This document shows, in pieces, positions 51,255-58,505 of a DNA stretch of 64,000 bases. The notes beneath the pieces were generated by a model. It was not told the DNA's origin. It worked only from the letters and a program-made list of their open reading frames with translations, and searched no databases. The translations under genes were made by a program, and so were the position numbers. Origin of the DNA: Flavobacterium bernardetii (GTDB lineage Bacteria; Bacteroidota; Bacteroidia; Flavobacteriales; Flavobacteriaceae); NCBI RefSeq assembly GCF_011305415.1, contig NZ_JAANOQ010000001.1, forward strand, positions 645,631-709,630, given 5' to 3'. Positions within the stretch are counted from its first letter, which is position 1. Every line of letters starts with the position of its first letter.

Positions 51255-52616
51255 TTAAAACTTCATAATTCGCATCACTCTATATTTTCGGATATAACTT
51301 TTAATAATATTGGTGGTATCGCGGTTATTTTGCATCGGAATTAGAATATTTTTCAGAATTTCGATATTTGTAATTTGATAATTCAAATCGAAAAAACAAT
51401 AACCTTTATATACGCCATTTTCAATAACAACAGCGCAGCGTTCTTCAATAGTTCTACCTTTGTCGACCACAATCATATTGTCGTTTTCAAAACGAGCATC
51501 TTTGATGAAGTTTAGTACGCGAGCATTATATATTTCTGGACTTTCAGCCTGAATACAAGCGCCATTACATTCTTTAATCTTATGTTGAAAACAAGCTGTT
51601 TTCGTATCGTATAATCCGTTTATTTTCTGACATAAAGAATGCTCAGAAGTAATTTTGAAAAGCAAATTTTTCCCTTCTTGCAAGCTTACAAATGAAGTAA
51701 TTTCTTTCTTTCTACCATCTGCTTTTTCAATGGATAAAGCTAAATAGCCATTTTCATCCAAATGAGAATACATCGCAAAATTGAAAATACTTTTGCGTTG
51801 CGCTCGGTTATAAATCGGTTTGTTGATTTTAATTTCTTCAGATTCTTTCAATAAAGCAATTAATTCGGAACCTGTTTCTTCAAAAGTTACAGCATATACA
51901 TCACGTTGAATTTTTTTACTTTTCGAATTGACACCCGTAAAATGTTGGTTCACACGTTTTTTAATGTTTTTACTTTTTCCAATATATATAATATCTCCTT
52001 TTTCATTATGAATGTAGTAAATTCCTGTTTTTGAAGGTGTCATTTCTACAATATCCATCAACTTTGGAGATAATCCTGCTTTGATTTCTGTTTTTATGAA
52101 GCTTTTTACGATTTCTTTAGTCAAATCTTTCGCCATTAACATTTTGAACAACTTCACTGTTGCTAATGCATCACCACTTGCTCGATGTCTGTCGGCCATA
52201 GGAATTCCTAATGAACGTACTAATTTCCCTAAACTATATGATGGTAAATCTGGAATAATTTTTTTAGCTAATTCGACAGTACAAAGTGTGGGTTTTTTGA
52301 AATCGAAACCTAATCTTCTGAATTCTGTTTGTAAAATTCTATAATCGAAACTTGCGTTATGTGCTACTAAAATGGTGCCTTCGGTAATTTCAATAATGCG
52401 TTTGGCCACTTCATAAAACTTTGGTGCGCTACGAAGCATGGCACTATTAATACCAGTTAATTTTACCACAAAAGGTTGAATGGGTTTTTCCGGATTCACC
52501 AAACTAATGAATTGGTCAACTACTTCATGACCATCAAATTTATAAATGGCAATTTCGGTAATACCTTCTTCGTTGTATTGTCCGCCCGTGGTTTCTATGT
52601 CGATTATTGTGTACAT
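51255..52616 (-). CDS. DEDDh exonuclease fused to a GIY-YIG nuclease domain
   Basis: A 453-residue protein starting MYTIIDIETTGGQYNEEGIT at the ATG at 52616; the eight-codon extension above it (MKLTLTLN) is repeat-derived. The N-terminal DEDDh exonuclease (about 1-165) shows DIETTG, VAHNASFDYRIL and HRASGDALATVKLF, like the Pol III epsilon proofreading subunit. The GIY-YIG domain (about 195-275) shows GIYYIHNEKGDIIYIGKS, like UvrC. The remaining C-terminal region has a UvrC-like cysteine cluster (CQKINGLYDTKTACFQHKIK, ECNGACIQ). This fusion is known from Bacteroidetes and Actinobacteria and probably works in DNA repair. Confidence 0.93.
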   Translation of the reverse strand: MYTIIDIETTGGQYNEEGITEIAIYKFDGHEVVDQFISLVNPEKPIQPFVVKLTGINSAMLRSAPKFYEVAKRIIEITEGTILVAHNASFDYRILQTEFRRLGFDFKKPTLCTVELAKKIIPDLPSYSLGKLVRSLGIPMADRHRASGDALATVKLFKMLMAKDLTKEIVKSFIKTEIKAGLSPKLMDIVEMTPSKTGIYYIHNEKGDIIYIGKSKNIKKRVNQHFTGVNSKSKKIQRDVYAVTFEETGSELIALLKESEEIKINKPIYNRAQRKSIFNFAMYSHLDENGYLALSIEKADGRKKEITSFVSLQEGKNLLFKITSEHSLCQKINGLYDTKTACFQHKIKECNGACIQAESPEIYNARVLNFIKDARFENDNMIVVDKGRTIEERCAVVIENGVYKGYCFFDLNYQITNIEILKNILIPMQNNRDTTNIIKSYIRKYRVMRIMKF

Positions 52617-52618
52617 AT

Positions 52619-52674
52619 TCAATGTCAATGTCAATTTCAAAAATCAATGTCAATTTCAAAAATCAATGTCAATA
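52619..52674. repeat. 19-bp/hexamer array on the 3' side of the four-helix-bundle gene
   Basis: Units TCAATG, TCAATT and TCAAAAA form a 19-bp repeat present 2.6 times, ending TCAATA. Reverse-complemented, the unit is TTTTTGA-AATTGA-CATTGA, matching the array on the other side of the gene. Confidence 0.8.
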
Positions 52675-52702
52675 AAAAGAATATTAAAAATTGAAATCTG
52701 CC

Positions 52703-52726
52703 ATTGTAATTGATATTGCTATTGAA
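52703..52726. repeat. ATTGNN hexamers touching the stop codon of the four-helix-bundle gene
   Basis: ATTGTA, ATTGAT, ATTGCT and ATTGAA lie in tandem and end at 52726, immediately before the stop codon (52727). Confidence 0.65.
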
Positions 52727-53074
52727 TTATTTTTTATTTATTATCATTTTTGATGAAATTGCAATTAGCTCTTCTACTTCAGTTAAAAGTAAATTTCTTT
52801 TTCCTTCATCACCTTCTTTTATATAATCTAAAATTTTCAATGAGTTTCTAGATTCTTTTAACTCTTTAACTACTAATGAAACTTTAAAAACAAAATCTTT
52901 ATCAGTAATTGTTCCTTGTGCTTCTCCAAAATTTAAGGAAGAACTTCCAGATGAACGAATTAACTGATTTTTATAATATTCATTTTCAAATAATTTATCT
53001 AATTGTCTTGTAAAGAAAATGCATTCTCCAGCAAATCGAACTAATCTATCTTCAAAATTGAATATTTTTTCCAT
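52727..53074 (-). CDS. Four-helix-bundle protein (23S rRNA intervening-sequence / bAvd family)
   Basis: A 115-residue protein. MEKIFNFEDRLVRFAGECIF, then NQLIRSSGSSSLNFGEAQGT and the ELKESRNSLKILDYI segment, is the pattern of the S23 or bAvd family (PF05635/TIGR02436). Relatives are encoded in intervening sequences of 23S rRNA genes, and Avd, the accessory protein of diversity-generating retroelements, has the same fold. Function of stand-alone copies is unknown. It sits between two 19-bp repeat arrays of opposite orientation, with no reverse transcriptase nearby. Confidence 0.9.
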   Translation of the reverse strand: MEKIFNFEDRLVRFAGECIFFTRQLDKLFENEYYKNQLIRSSGSSSLNFGEAQGTITDKDFVFKVSLVVKELKESRNSLKILDYIKEGDEGKRNLLLTEVEELIAISSKMIINKK

Positions 53075-53091
53075 TTATAATTTAATTGTTT

Positions 53092-53129
53092 TTTTTGAAA
53101 TTGTTATTGATTTTTGAAATTGTTATTGA
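53092..53129. repeat. 19-bp array on the 5' side of the four-helix-bundle gene
   Basis: TTTTTGA-AATTGT-TATTGA occurs twice in tandem. It is in inverted orientation relative to 52619-52674 and includes the yggS stop codon (53123-53125). Confidence 0.8.
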
Positions 53130-53788
53130 TAATTTCTGTTACCAAAGATACTACTTCCAATTCGAACCATTGTACTTCCGCATGAAATTGCGAGTTGATA
53201 ATCGCCAGACATTCCCATTGACAAAGTTTGAAGCTGGGAGTTGGAAGTTTGAAGTTTATCAAAAATGGCTTTCAAATGTTTAAATTCTTTTTCAATTTGT
53301 GCTGTGTTTTCTGTAAATGTTGCCATTCCCATTAAACCTATAATTCTGATATTTTCTAATTTACTGTTGTCATTCTGAACTTGTTTCAGAATCTCATTTA
53401 ATTCCTCTTCATTTAATCCGAATTTCGTTTCTTCTTCAGCGATATGAATTTGTAGTAAACAATCAATAATTCTATTGTGTTTTTTGGCTTGTTTGTTGAT
53501 TTCTTCTAACAATTTAAAACTATCTACACCATGAACTAAACTCACGTATTCCGCCATAAATTTCACTTTATTCGTTTGTACGTGACCAATCATATGCCAT
53601 TCGATATCTTTTGGCATTTGTTCCCATTTTTCAGTCATTTCTTGGATTTTGTTTTCTCCAAAAATACGCTGACCAGCATTATACGCTTCCATCAAATCTG
53701 AAACGGGTTTGGTTTTAGAAACCGCTACCAAAGTCACATGAGCTGGAAGTTGGGATTTTATTTCGGTAAGGTTTTTTGCTATTGACAT
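53123..53788 (-). CDS. YggS/PROSC-type PLP homeostasis protein carrying two repeat insertions
   Basis: A 221-residue PLP-binding protein with fold-type III barrel. The PLP lysine is in VAVSKTKPVSDL; FGENKIQEMTEKW, HMIGHVQTNKVKF and the C-terminal LSMGMSGDYQLAI and GSTMVRIGSSIFGNR are family motifs. Two intergenic repeat types lie in frame within it: a family A hairpin (53369-53395, EILKQVQND) and four heptads (53226-53253, LQTSNSQLQT). Both are outside catalytic motifs. The frame stays open, so the protein is probably functional. Confidence 0.93.
   Translation of the reverse strand: MSIAKNLTEIKSQLPAHVTLVAVSKTKPVSDLMEAYNAGQRIFGENKIQEMTEKWEQMPKDIEWHMIGHVQTNKVKFMAEYVSLVHGVDSFKLLEEINKQAKKHNRIIDCLLQIHIAEEETKFGLNEEELNEILKQVQNDNSKLENIRIIGLMGMATFTENTAQIEKEFKHLKAIFDKLQTSNSQLQTLSMGMSGDYQLAISCGSTMVRIGSSIFGNRNYQ
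53226..53253. repeat. Heptad repeats inside the yggS coding region
   Basis: GTTTGAA, GCTGGGA, GTTGGAA and GTTTGAA run in tandem in the 3' part of yggS, encoding the loop before the LSMGMSGD motif. Confidence 0.8.
53369..53395. repeat. Family A hairpin inside the yggS coding region
   Basis: A full family A copy (GTC, ATTCTGAA, CTTGT, TTCAGAAT, CTC; 27 bases = 9 codons) lies in frame. It matches the 45433 copy. Confidence 0.85.
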
Positions 53789-53794
53789 TGGTTT

Positions 53795-54115
53795 TTAATT
53801 TTCGATAAAATAATTAAACTCATAATTTTTAGACTTTAAAAAAACAATAATTTCATCTAAAAATAATTTTCCTTCTTTGTTTGGTTGATATTTTAAATAT
53901 GCTTGAATTACAAATTCTTTATCATTTGCATCAGGATAGATTTCAAATATTTGTTTACTTTCAATAACTTCTAAATAAGAATTTATTTTATTTTGAAGTA
54001 GTAATAAGTGTTCATCATCTTCATTCCATTCAAAATGATCAGAAATTGTTAACACAACTTTATTTTCTGGTGAAATACTTATAAAATCAATTACGTTAGG
54101 ATTATCTATTGCCAT
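53795..54115 (-). CDS. DUF6572-type protein
   Basis: A 106-residue protein starting MAIDNPNVIDFISISPENKV at 54115; an ATG seven codons earlier is less likely. KVVLTISDHFEWNEDDEHLL and LLQNKINSYLEVIESKQIFE match what I recall of DUF6572. It is small, soluble and of unknown function. It lies six bases upstream of yggS. Confidence 0.7.
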   Translation of the reverse strand: MAIDNPNVIDFISISPENKVVLTISDHFEWNEDDEHLLLLQNKINSYLEVIESKQIFEIYPDANDKEFVIQAYLKYQPNKEGKLFLDEIIVFLKSKNYEFNYFIEN

Positions 54116-54185
54116 TTTAATAATTTTTTTAAACATTCTTTCTGCCTCAGAATGACAAGATTATGGTTAAACTTTGTCAGCAAAA

Positions 54186-54220
54186 CTCCCAACTTCCATC
54201 TTCAAACTCCCAACTAAAGT
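54186..54220. repeat. Heptad array at the 3' end of the DUF1015 gene
   Basis: CTCCCAA, CTTCCAT, CTTCAAA, CTCCCAA and CTAAAGT are in phase; the stop codon of the DUF1015 gene (54214-54216) lies in the last unit. A truncated family A hairpin (TCAGAATGAC) is at 54152-54161. Confidence 0.8.
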
Positions 54221-55431
54221 TCATACACCACCAAACCACTTCTGAACTTAGGTTCAATATAAGTCGATTTAGGAGGCATTATTAAATTATTGTCAGCGAT
54301 GGTTTTAATTTCTGAAATGTTGGTAGGGTAGAGCATGAAACCAACTTCATATTCACCTTCGTCAATTAAATCTTTAATTACCGAAACACTTTGTTTTCCA
54401 GGAATATAATCGATGCGTTCATCGTTACGTAAATCTTCAATGCCTAATAGTGGATTTAAAACCGTATCGTATAAAATTTGTGCATCTAAATTTTCTAATA
54501 CAGACGTTTCTTTTTGATTTTGTTTATAGAATAACGCATAAAAACTACCATCTAAATACATTCCAAATTCGAATTTATTTTGAGGTTTCCACAATTCTTG
54601 ATCTTTGGTTTTAATGATGAAATTATCTGATAATTTTTTAATGAAATCATCTTTGGTTAAACCGTTTAAATCTCGAATAATTCTATTGAATTCATAAATT
54701 TTCACATTGCTTTCGGCAATTAAAAAACTCATAAAATAATTTAGGTTTTTGTTTCCTAAATGTTTGTCTTGTTCGAATAATAATTCCGCTGAAGCGGAAC
54801 GGTGATGTCCATCTGCGATATATAAATTCGGAATATTTTCAAAATGTTCTTGCAACCAATCAATTTCCGATTGTGTATCGATTTTCCAAAGTGTATGTTT
54901 TTCTTTATTTGGAGTAGAGAAAGCGTAAATAGGTTCGCTCATTTTTCGTAAAGAAATAAACGTGTTAATTTCTACAGAATCTGGATACGTAATCAAAACA
55001 GGTTCGGTATTAAAACCCGTTTGATGTAAGTAATCTTTAAATAACTCGACACGATATTGTAATGTGTCTTCGTGTTTTTTAATGATATTTTGCTGATAAT
55101 CTTCTACTGAAGTTCCAGCGATAATTCCAGTAAATGTCTGTTTTCTGGTCTGAATTTCGTATAAATAAAACACAGGATGTTCTTCGGAAATTAAAATATT
55201 TTCGTTTTTAAAATCCTGATATTTATGTAAAACCCCTTTAAAACGCTTGTCGATTGTAATTTTTTGAGCATTCGCATACGCTGGATGAATCACGTGTAAA
55301 AACGAATACGGATTAAAGTTTAACCAAGCTGCAAGCTCCGCCGAACTATAATCATCATATGTTCTACAAGTCACCAACGCCACTTTATCTGCTGTGGGAC
55401 GAACCGCTTTAAAAGGGATTATTTTTGACAT
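54214..55431 (-). CDS. DUF1015 family protein
   Basis: A 405-residue cytoplasmic protein. MSKIIPFKAVRPTADKVALV at the N-terminus, IADGHHRSASAELLFEQD in the middle and KQSVSVIKDLIDEGEYEVGF in the C-terminal half are the family's features. HxxxxG-type (ADGHHRS) sites suggest an enzyme; the function is not established. Other members are linked to serine metabolism. Length is normal. Confidence 0.92.
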   Translation of the reverse strand: MSKIIPFKAVRPTADKVALVTCRTYDDYSSAELAAWLNFNPYSFLHVIHPAYANAQKITIDKRFKGVLHKYQDFKNENILISEEHPVFYLYEIQTRKQTFTGIIAGTSVEDYQQNIIKKHEDTLQYRVELFKDYLHQTGFNTEPVLITYPDSVEINTFISLRKMSEPIYAFSTPNKEKHTLWKIDTQSEIDWLQEHFENIPNLYIADGHHRSASAELLFEQDKHLGNKNLNYFMSFLIAESNVKIYEFNRIIRDLNGLTKDDFIKKLSDNFIIKTKDQELWKPQNKFEFGMYLDGSFYALFYKQNQKETSVLENLDAQILYDTVLNPLLGIEDLRNDERIDYIPGKQSVSVIKDLIDEGEYEVGFMLYPTNISEIKTIADNNLIMPPKSTYIEPKFRSGLVVYEL

Positions 55432-55505
55432 ATTTTGAGTTGAAAAGGGATAAGTTGAAAGGCAGAAGTCAATAAAACTTATGCCTTTTCTCTTATGCCT
55501 TATTA

Positions 55506-56396
55506 CTATTTACTAAATTGAGAAGAAACTTTCTCTGCTTTTTTGCTTTCTGCATAGTCGTAGAAACCTTCACCAGATTTTACTCCTAATTTTCCAGCCA
55601 TCACCATGTTCACTAATAACGGACAAGGTGCATATTTTGGATTTTTGAACCCATCGTACATTACGTTTAAGATAGATAAACAAACGTCAAGTCCAATAAA
55701 ATCTGCTAATTGTAATGGTCCCATTGGATGTGCCATTCCTAATTTCATAACCGTATCAATTTCTGCAACTCCAGCTACACCATTGTATAATGTTTCGATC
55801 GATTCGTTAATCATTGGCATTAAAATTCTGTTCGCTACGAAACCTGGATAATCGTTTACTTCTGTTGGTGTTTTTCCTAATTTCACAGATAAATCCATGA
55901 TAATTTTTGTCACTTCATCAGACGTAGAATAACCACGAATAATTTCAACCAATTTCATAATTGGCACTGGATTCATAAAGTGCATTCCAATAACTCTTTC
56001 TGGATGCACAACTTGAGCACCAATTTGAGTAATAGAAATAGAAGAAGTATTACTTGCTAAAATTACGTTATGATCACAAATATCACTTAATTGCTTGAAG
56101 ATATTCATTTTTAAAGCTACGTTTTCTGTTGCCGCTTCCACGACTAAATCACAACCCACAACACCATCTTTCACATCTGTGTAAGTAATGATATTTGAAA
56201 TGGTTTTGTGTTTGTCATCTTCCGTGATGCTTCCTTTAGTCACCATTCTGTCTAAGTTAGCGGCAATTGTTGCCATTCCTTTTTCTAATGATTTTTCAGA
56301 AATATCAATTAATTTTACTGTGAATCCTGCTTGTGCAAATGTATGAGCAATTCCATTACCCATTGTTCCTGATCCTATTACGGCTATTTGTTTCAT
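55506..56396 (-). CDS. hbd: 3-hydroxybutyryl-CoA dehydrogenase
   Basis: A 296-residue NAD-dependent dehydrogenase. The Rossmann motif GSGTMGNGIAHTFAQAG is at residues 7-23; VEAATENVALKMNIFKQLSD and ASNTSSISITQIG carry the active-site serine, and GMHFMNPVPIMKLVEIIRG the catalytic histidine. NDYPGFVANRILMPMINESI opens the C-terminal domain. It probably works with thiolase (16749) in acyl-CoA metabolism. Preceded by a membrane protein gene in the same direction. Confidence 0.95.
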   Translation of the reverse strand: MKQIAVIGSGTMGNGIAHTFAQAGFTVKLIDISEKSLEKGMATIAANLDRMVTKGSITEDDKHKTISNIITYTDVKDGVVGCDLVVEAATENVALKMNIFKQLSDICDHNVILASNTSSISITQIGAQVVHPERVIGMHFMNPVPIMKLVEIIRGYSTSDEVTKIIMDLSVKLGKTPTEVNDYPGFVANRILMPMINESIETLYNGVAGVAEIDTVMKLGMAHPMGPLQLADFIGLDVCLSILNVMYDGFKNPKYAPCPLLVNMVMAGKLGVKSGEGFYDYAESKKAEKVSSQFSK

Positions 56397-56403
56397 TTTG
56401 TGT

Positions 56404-56778
56404 TTATATGTTTGTTGTTATTTTGTCTAATTTTTTAATTACTAATTTATAAGTTTCTATTAAAATGGAGAAAGCTATAATAAATATATCTTTTTTAAAA
56501 TCAAAGCTGTGATTTACTATTAAATAAACCAAATATGAAATTATAATTCCATAGAAAACATAATTCAAAATTTTATATTTATCGAATAATAATCTAATAC
56601 TTCCAATAATTAGTATTGCAGCGATAATGAAACCACTATACTTTAAAATTCCTTGAATTACTTCTAATTTATTACTTTCATAATAAAATGATTTACCAAT
56701 ATAAATTAAAATTGTAATTAATAGTATTGGAATAATATATCTTTTTGAAAGTGTTAATATGAATTCTTTTCTAGTCAT
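56404..56778 (-). CDS. Small membrane protein, unknown
   Basis: A 124-residue protein from the ATG at 56778 (MTRKEFILTLSKRYIIPILL). Four hydrophobic segments are visible, including GFIIAAILIIGSIRLLF and IIISYLVYLIVNHSF. The stop is seven bases before hbd and the start two bases after the oxidoreductase stop, so it is probably part of one operon. No function can be proposed. Confidence 0.6.
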   Translation of the reverse strand: MTRKEFILTLSKRYIIPILLITILIYIGKSFYYESNKLEVIQGILKYSGFIIAAILIIGSIRLLFDKYKILNYVFYGIIISYLVYLIVNHSFDFKKDIFIIAFSILIETYKLVIKKLDKITTNI

Positions 56779-56780
56779 GC

Positions 56781-57746
56781 TTATTTTCCAATACAATCAA
56801 TAATTTGATAAGCTACTCGTAACGCTTCAGTTCCATCTTCTAAACTTACAATTGGAGTAGTGTTGTTATTTATCGCATCTGCAAACGCTTCTAATTCATC
56901 TAAAATAGCGTTGTTTGGATTTACGTTTGGATTATCGAAATAAATTTGTTTTTTTACACCTTCTGCATTTTGTAAAATCATATCAAAATCGCCCGGAATT
57001 TCTGGAGCATCTTGCATACGAACTACTTCGCAAATTTTATCTAAATAATCTACAGAAATGTAAGCGTCTTTTTGGAAAAAACGTGATTTACGCATGTTTT
57101 TCATAGAAATTCTACTCGCAGTAATATTAGCAACACAACCGTTTTCAAATTCTAAACGGGCATTCGTAATATCTGGAGAATCTGAAATAACAGCAACACT
57201 ACTTGCGTTAACTGTTTTTACTTTCGATTTCACCACGCTTAAAATCGCATCAATATCGTGAATCATTAAATCTAAAACCACAGGAACATCTGTACCACGC
57301 GGATTAAATTCTGCTAAACGATGTGTTTCAATAAACATAGGTTTGTTGATTTTGTCTTTCACAGCTGTAAAAGCTGGATTGAAACGTTCTACGTGTCCAA
57401 CTTGACCTTTAACATTATATTTATTTGCCAAAGCCACAATTTCTTCAGCTTCTTCAACTGTTGTAGCGATTGGTTTTTCAATGAAAATATGTTTTCCAGC
57501 TTCGATTACCATTTTGGCACATTCGAAATGTTGAATCGTTGGTGTTACAATATCTACAACATCAACTTCAGCAATTAAACTTTCTATAGAATCGAATTTT
57601 TTATAACTGAATTCAGCTGCGACCTTAGTAGCATTTTCTTCAAAAGGATCAAAAAAACCAACTAATTCGTATTTTTCTGACTGATTTAATAAGCGTAAAT
57701 GTATTTTTCCTAAGTGACCCGCACCTAAAACTCCGACTTTTAACAT
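56781..57746 (-). CDS. Gfo/Idh/MocA-family oxidoreductase
   Basis: A 321-residue NAD(P)-dependent oxidoreductase. I chose the ATG at 57746 (MLKVGVLGAGHLGKIHLRLL); an ATG six codons earlier gives an extra MMKFFF. GAGHLGKIH is the nucleotide-binding motif and HIFIEKPIATTVEEAEEIV contains the EKP motif. Substrate, commonly a sugar or inositol derivative, is unknown. Confidence 0.93.
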   Translation of the reverse strand: MLKVGVLGAGHLGKIHLRLLNQSEKYELVGFFDPFEENATKVAAEFSYKKFDSIESLIAEVDVVDIVTPTIQHFECAKMVIEAGKHIFIEKPIATTVEEAEEIVALANKYNVKGQVGHVERFNPAFTAVKDKINKPMFIETHRLAEFNPRGTDVPVVLDLMIHDIDAILSVVKSKVKTVNASSVAVISDSPDITNARLEFENGCVANITASRISMKNMRKSRFFQKDAYISVDYLDKICEVVRMQDAPEIPGDFDMILQNAEGVKKQIYFDNPNVNPNNAILDELEAFADAINNNTTPIVSLEDGTEALRVAYQIIDCIGK

Positions 57747-57846
57747 AAAAAAAAATTTCATCAAAAATAGTAATTAAATAATAAAAATTTCGATTTGCTT
57801 TTTGAAATTTTAAATCTAATTTTACATCAATAATTTACTACTACAA

Positions 57847-58488
57847 TTGAAAGATACTAACAAACATCAAGGGCTTAGAAATCAGCTTGCAAAGCAATTA
57901 CAAGAAAAAGGAATTACGGATAAAAACGTGTTAGATGCTATTAAAAAAATACCTCGACATTTGTTTTTGAATTCTAGTTTTGAGGATTTTGCTTATCAAG
58001 ATAAAGCGTTTCCAATTGGAGCTGGTCAGACGATTTCTCAACCTTATACGGTAGCTTTTCAGAGTGAATTATTGCAAATTGAAAAAGATTATAAAGTTTT
58101 AGAAATTGGTACAGGTAGTGGCTATCAAACAGCAGTTTTAGTGACTTTAGGTGCGAAAGTGTTTACTATCGAAAGACAAAACGAATTGTTTAAAAAAACA
58201 TCACGATTGTTACCAACTTTAGGTTTCAGACCGAAATTATTTGTTTTTGGCGATGGTTATATTGGTTTAGAAAAAGAAGCACCTTTTGATAGTATCATCG
58301 TAACGGCTGGCGCACCAATTATTCCGCAAGCTTTGTTATCTCAGTTGAAAATAGGAGGAAGATTAGTGATTCCTGTTGGTGAAGATGTTCAAATTATGAC
58401 TTTATTAATCAGAAAAAATGAAACACAATTTGAAAAAACCGAATTTGGTGATTTCAGATTCGTACCACTTTTAGAAAATAAAAATTAA
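57847..58488 (+). CDS. pcm: Protein-L-isoaspartate O-methyltransferase (TTG start)
   Basis: Repairs isoaspartyl residues with S-adenosylmethionine. The 213-residue frame starts with TTG at 57847; MKDTNKHQGLRNQLAKQLQE fits the family start and no ATG lies upstream in frame before a stop at 57817. The SAM motif is LEIGTGSGYQTAVLVTLG, preceded by PIGAGQTISQPYTVAFQSEL. It lies 17 bases before pafA. Confidence 0.95.
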   Translation: MKDTNKHQGLRNQLAKQLQEKGITDKNVLDAIKKIPRHLFLNSSFEDFAYQDKAFPIGAGQTISQPYTVAFQSELLQIEKDYKVLEIGTGSGYQTAVLVTLGAKVFTIERQNELFKKTSRLLPTLGFRPKLFVFGDGYIGLEKEAPFDSIIVTAGAPIIPQALLSQLKIGGRLVIPVGEDVQIMTLLIRKNETQFEKTEFGDFRFVPLLENKN

Positions 58489-58505
58489 CCAAAGAAATTT
58501 AATAT

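Noticed and set aside
52727..53074. Diversity-generating retroelement
   Set aside because: The four-helix-bundle protein resembles Avd, but there is no reverse transcriptase and no template/variable repeat pair with adenine changes.
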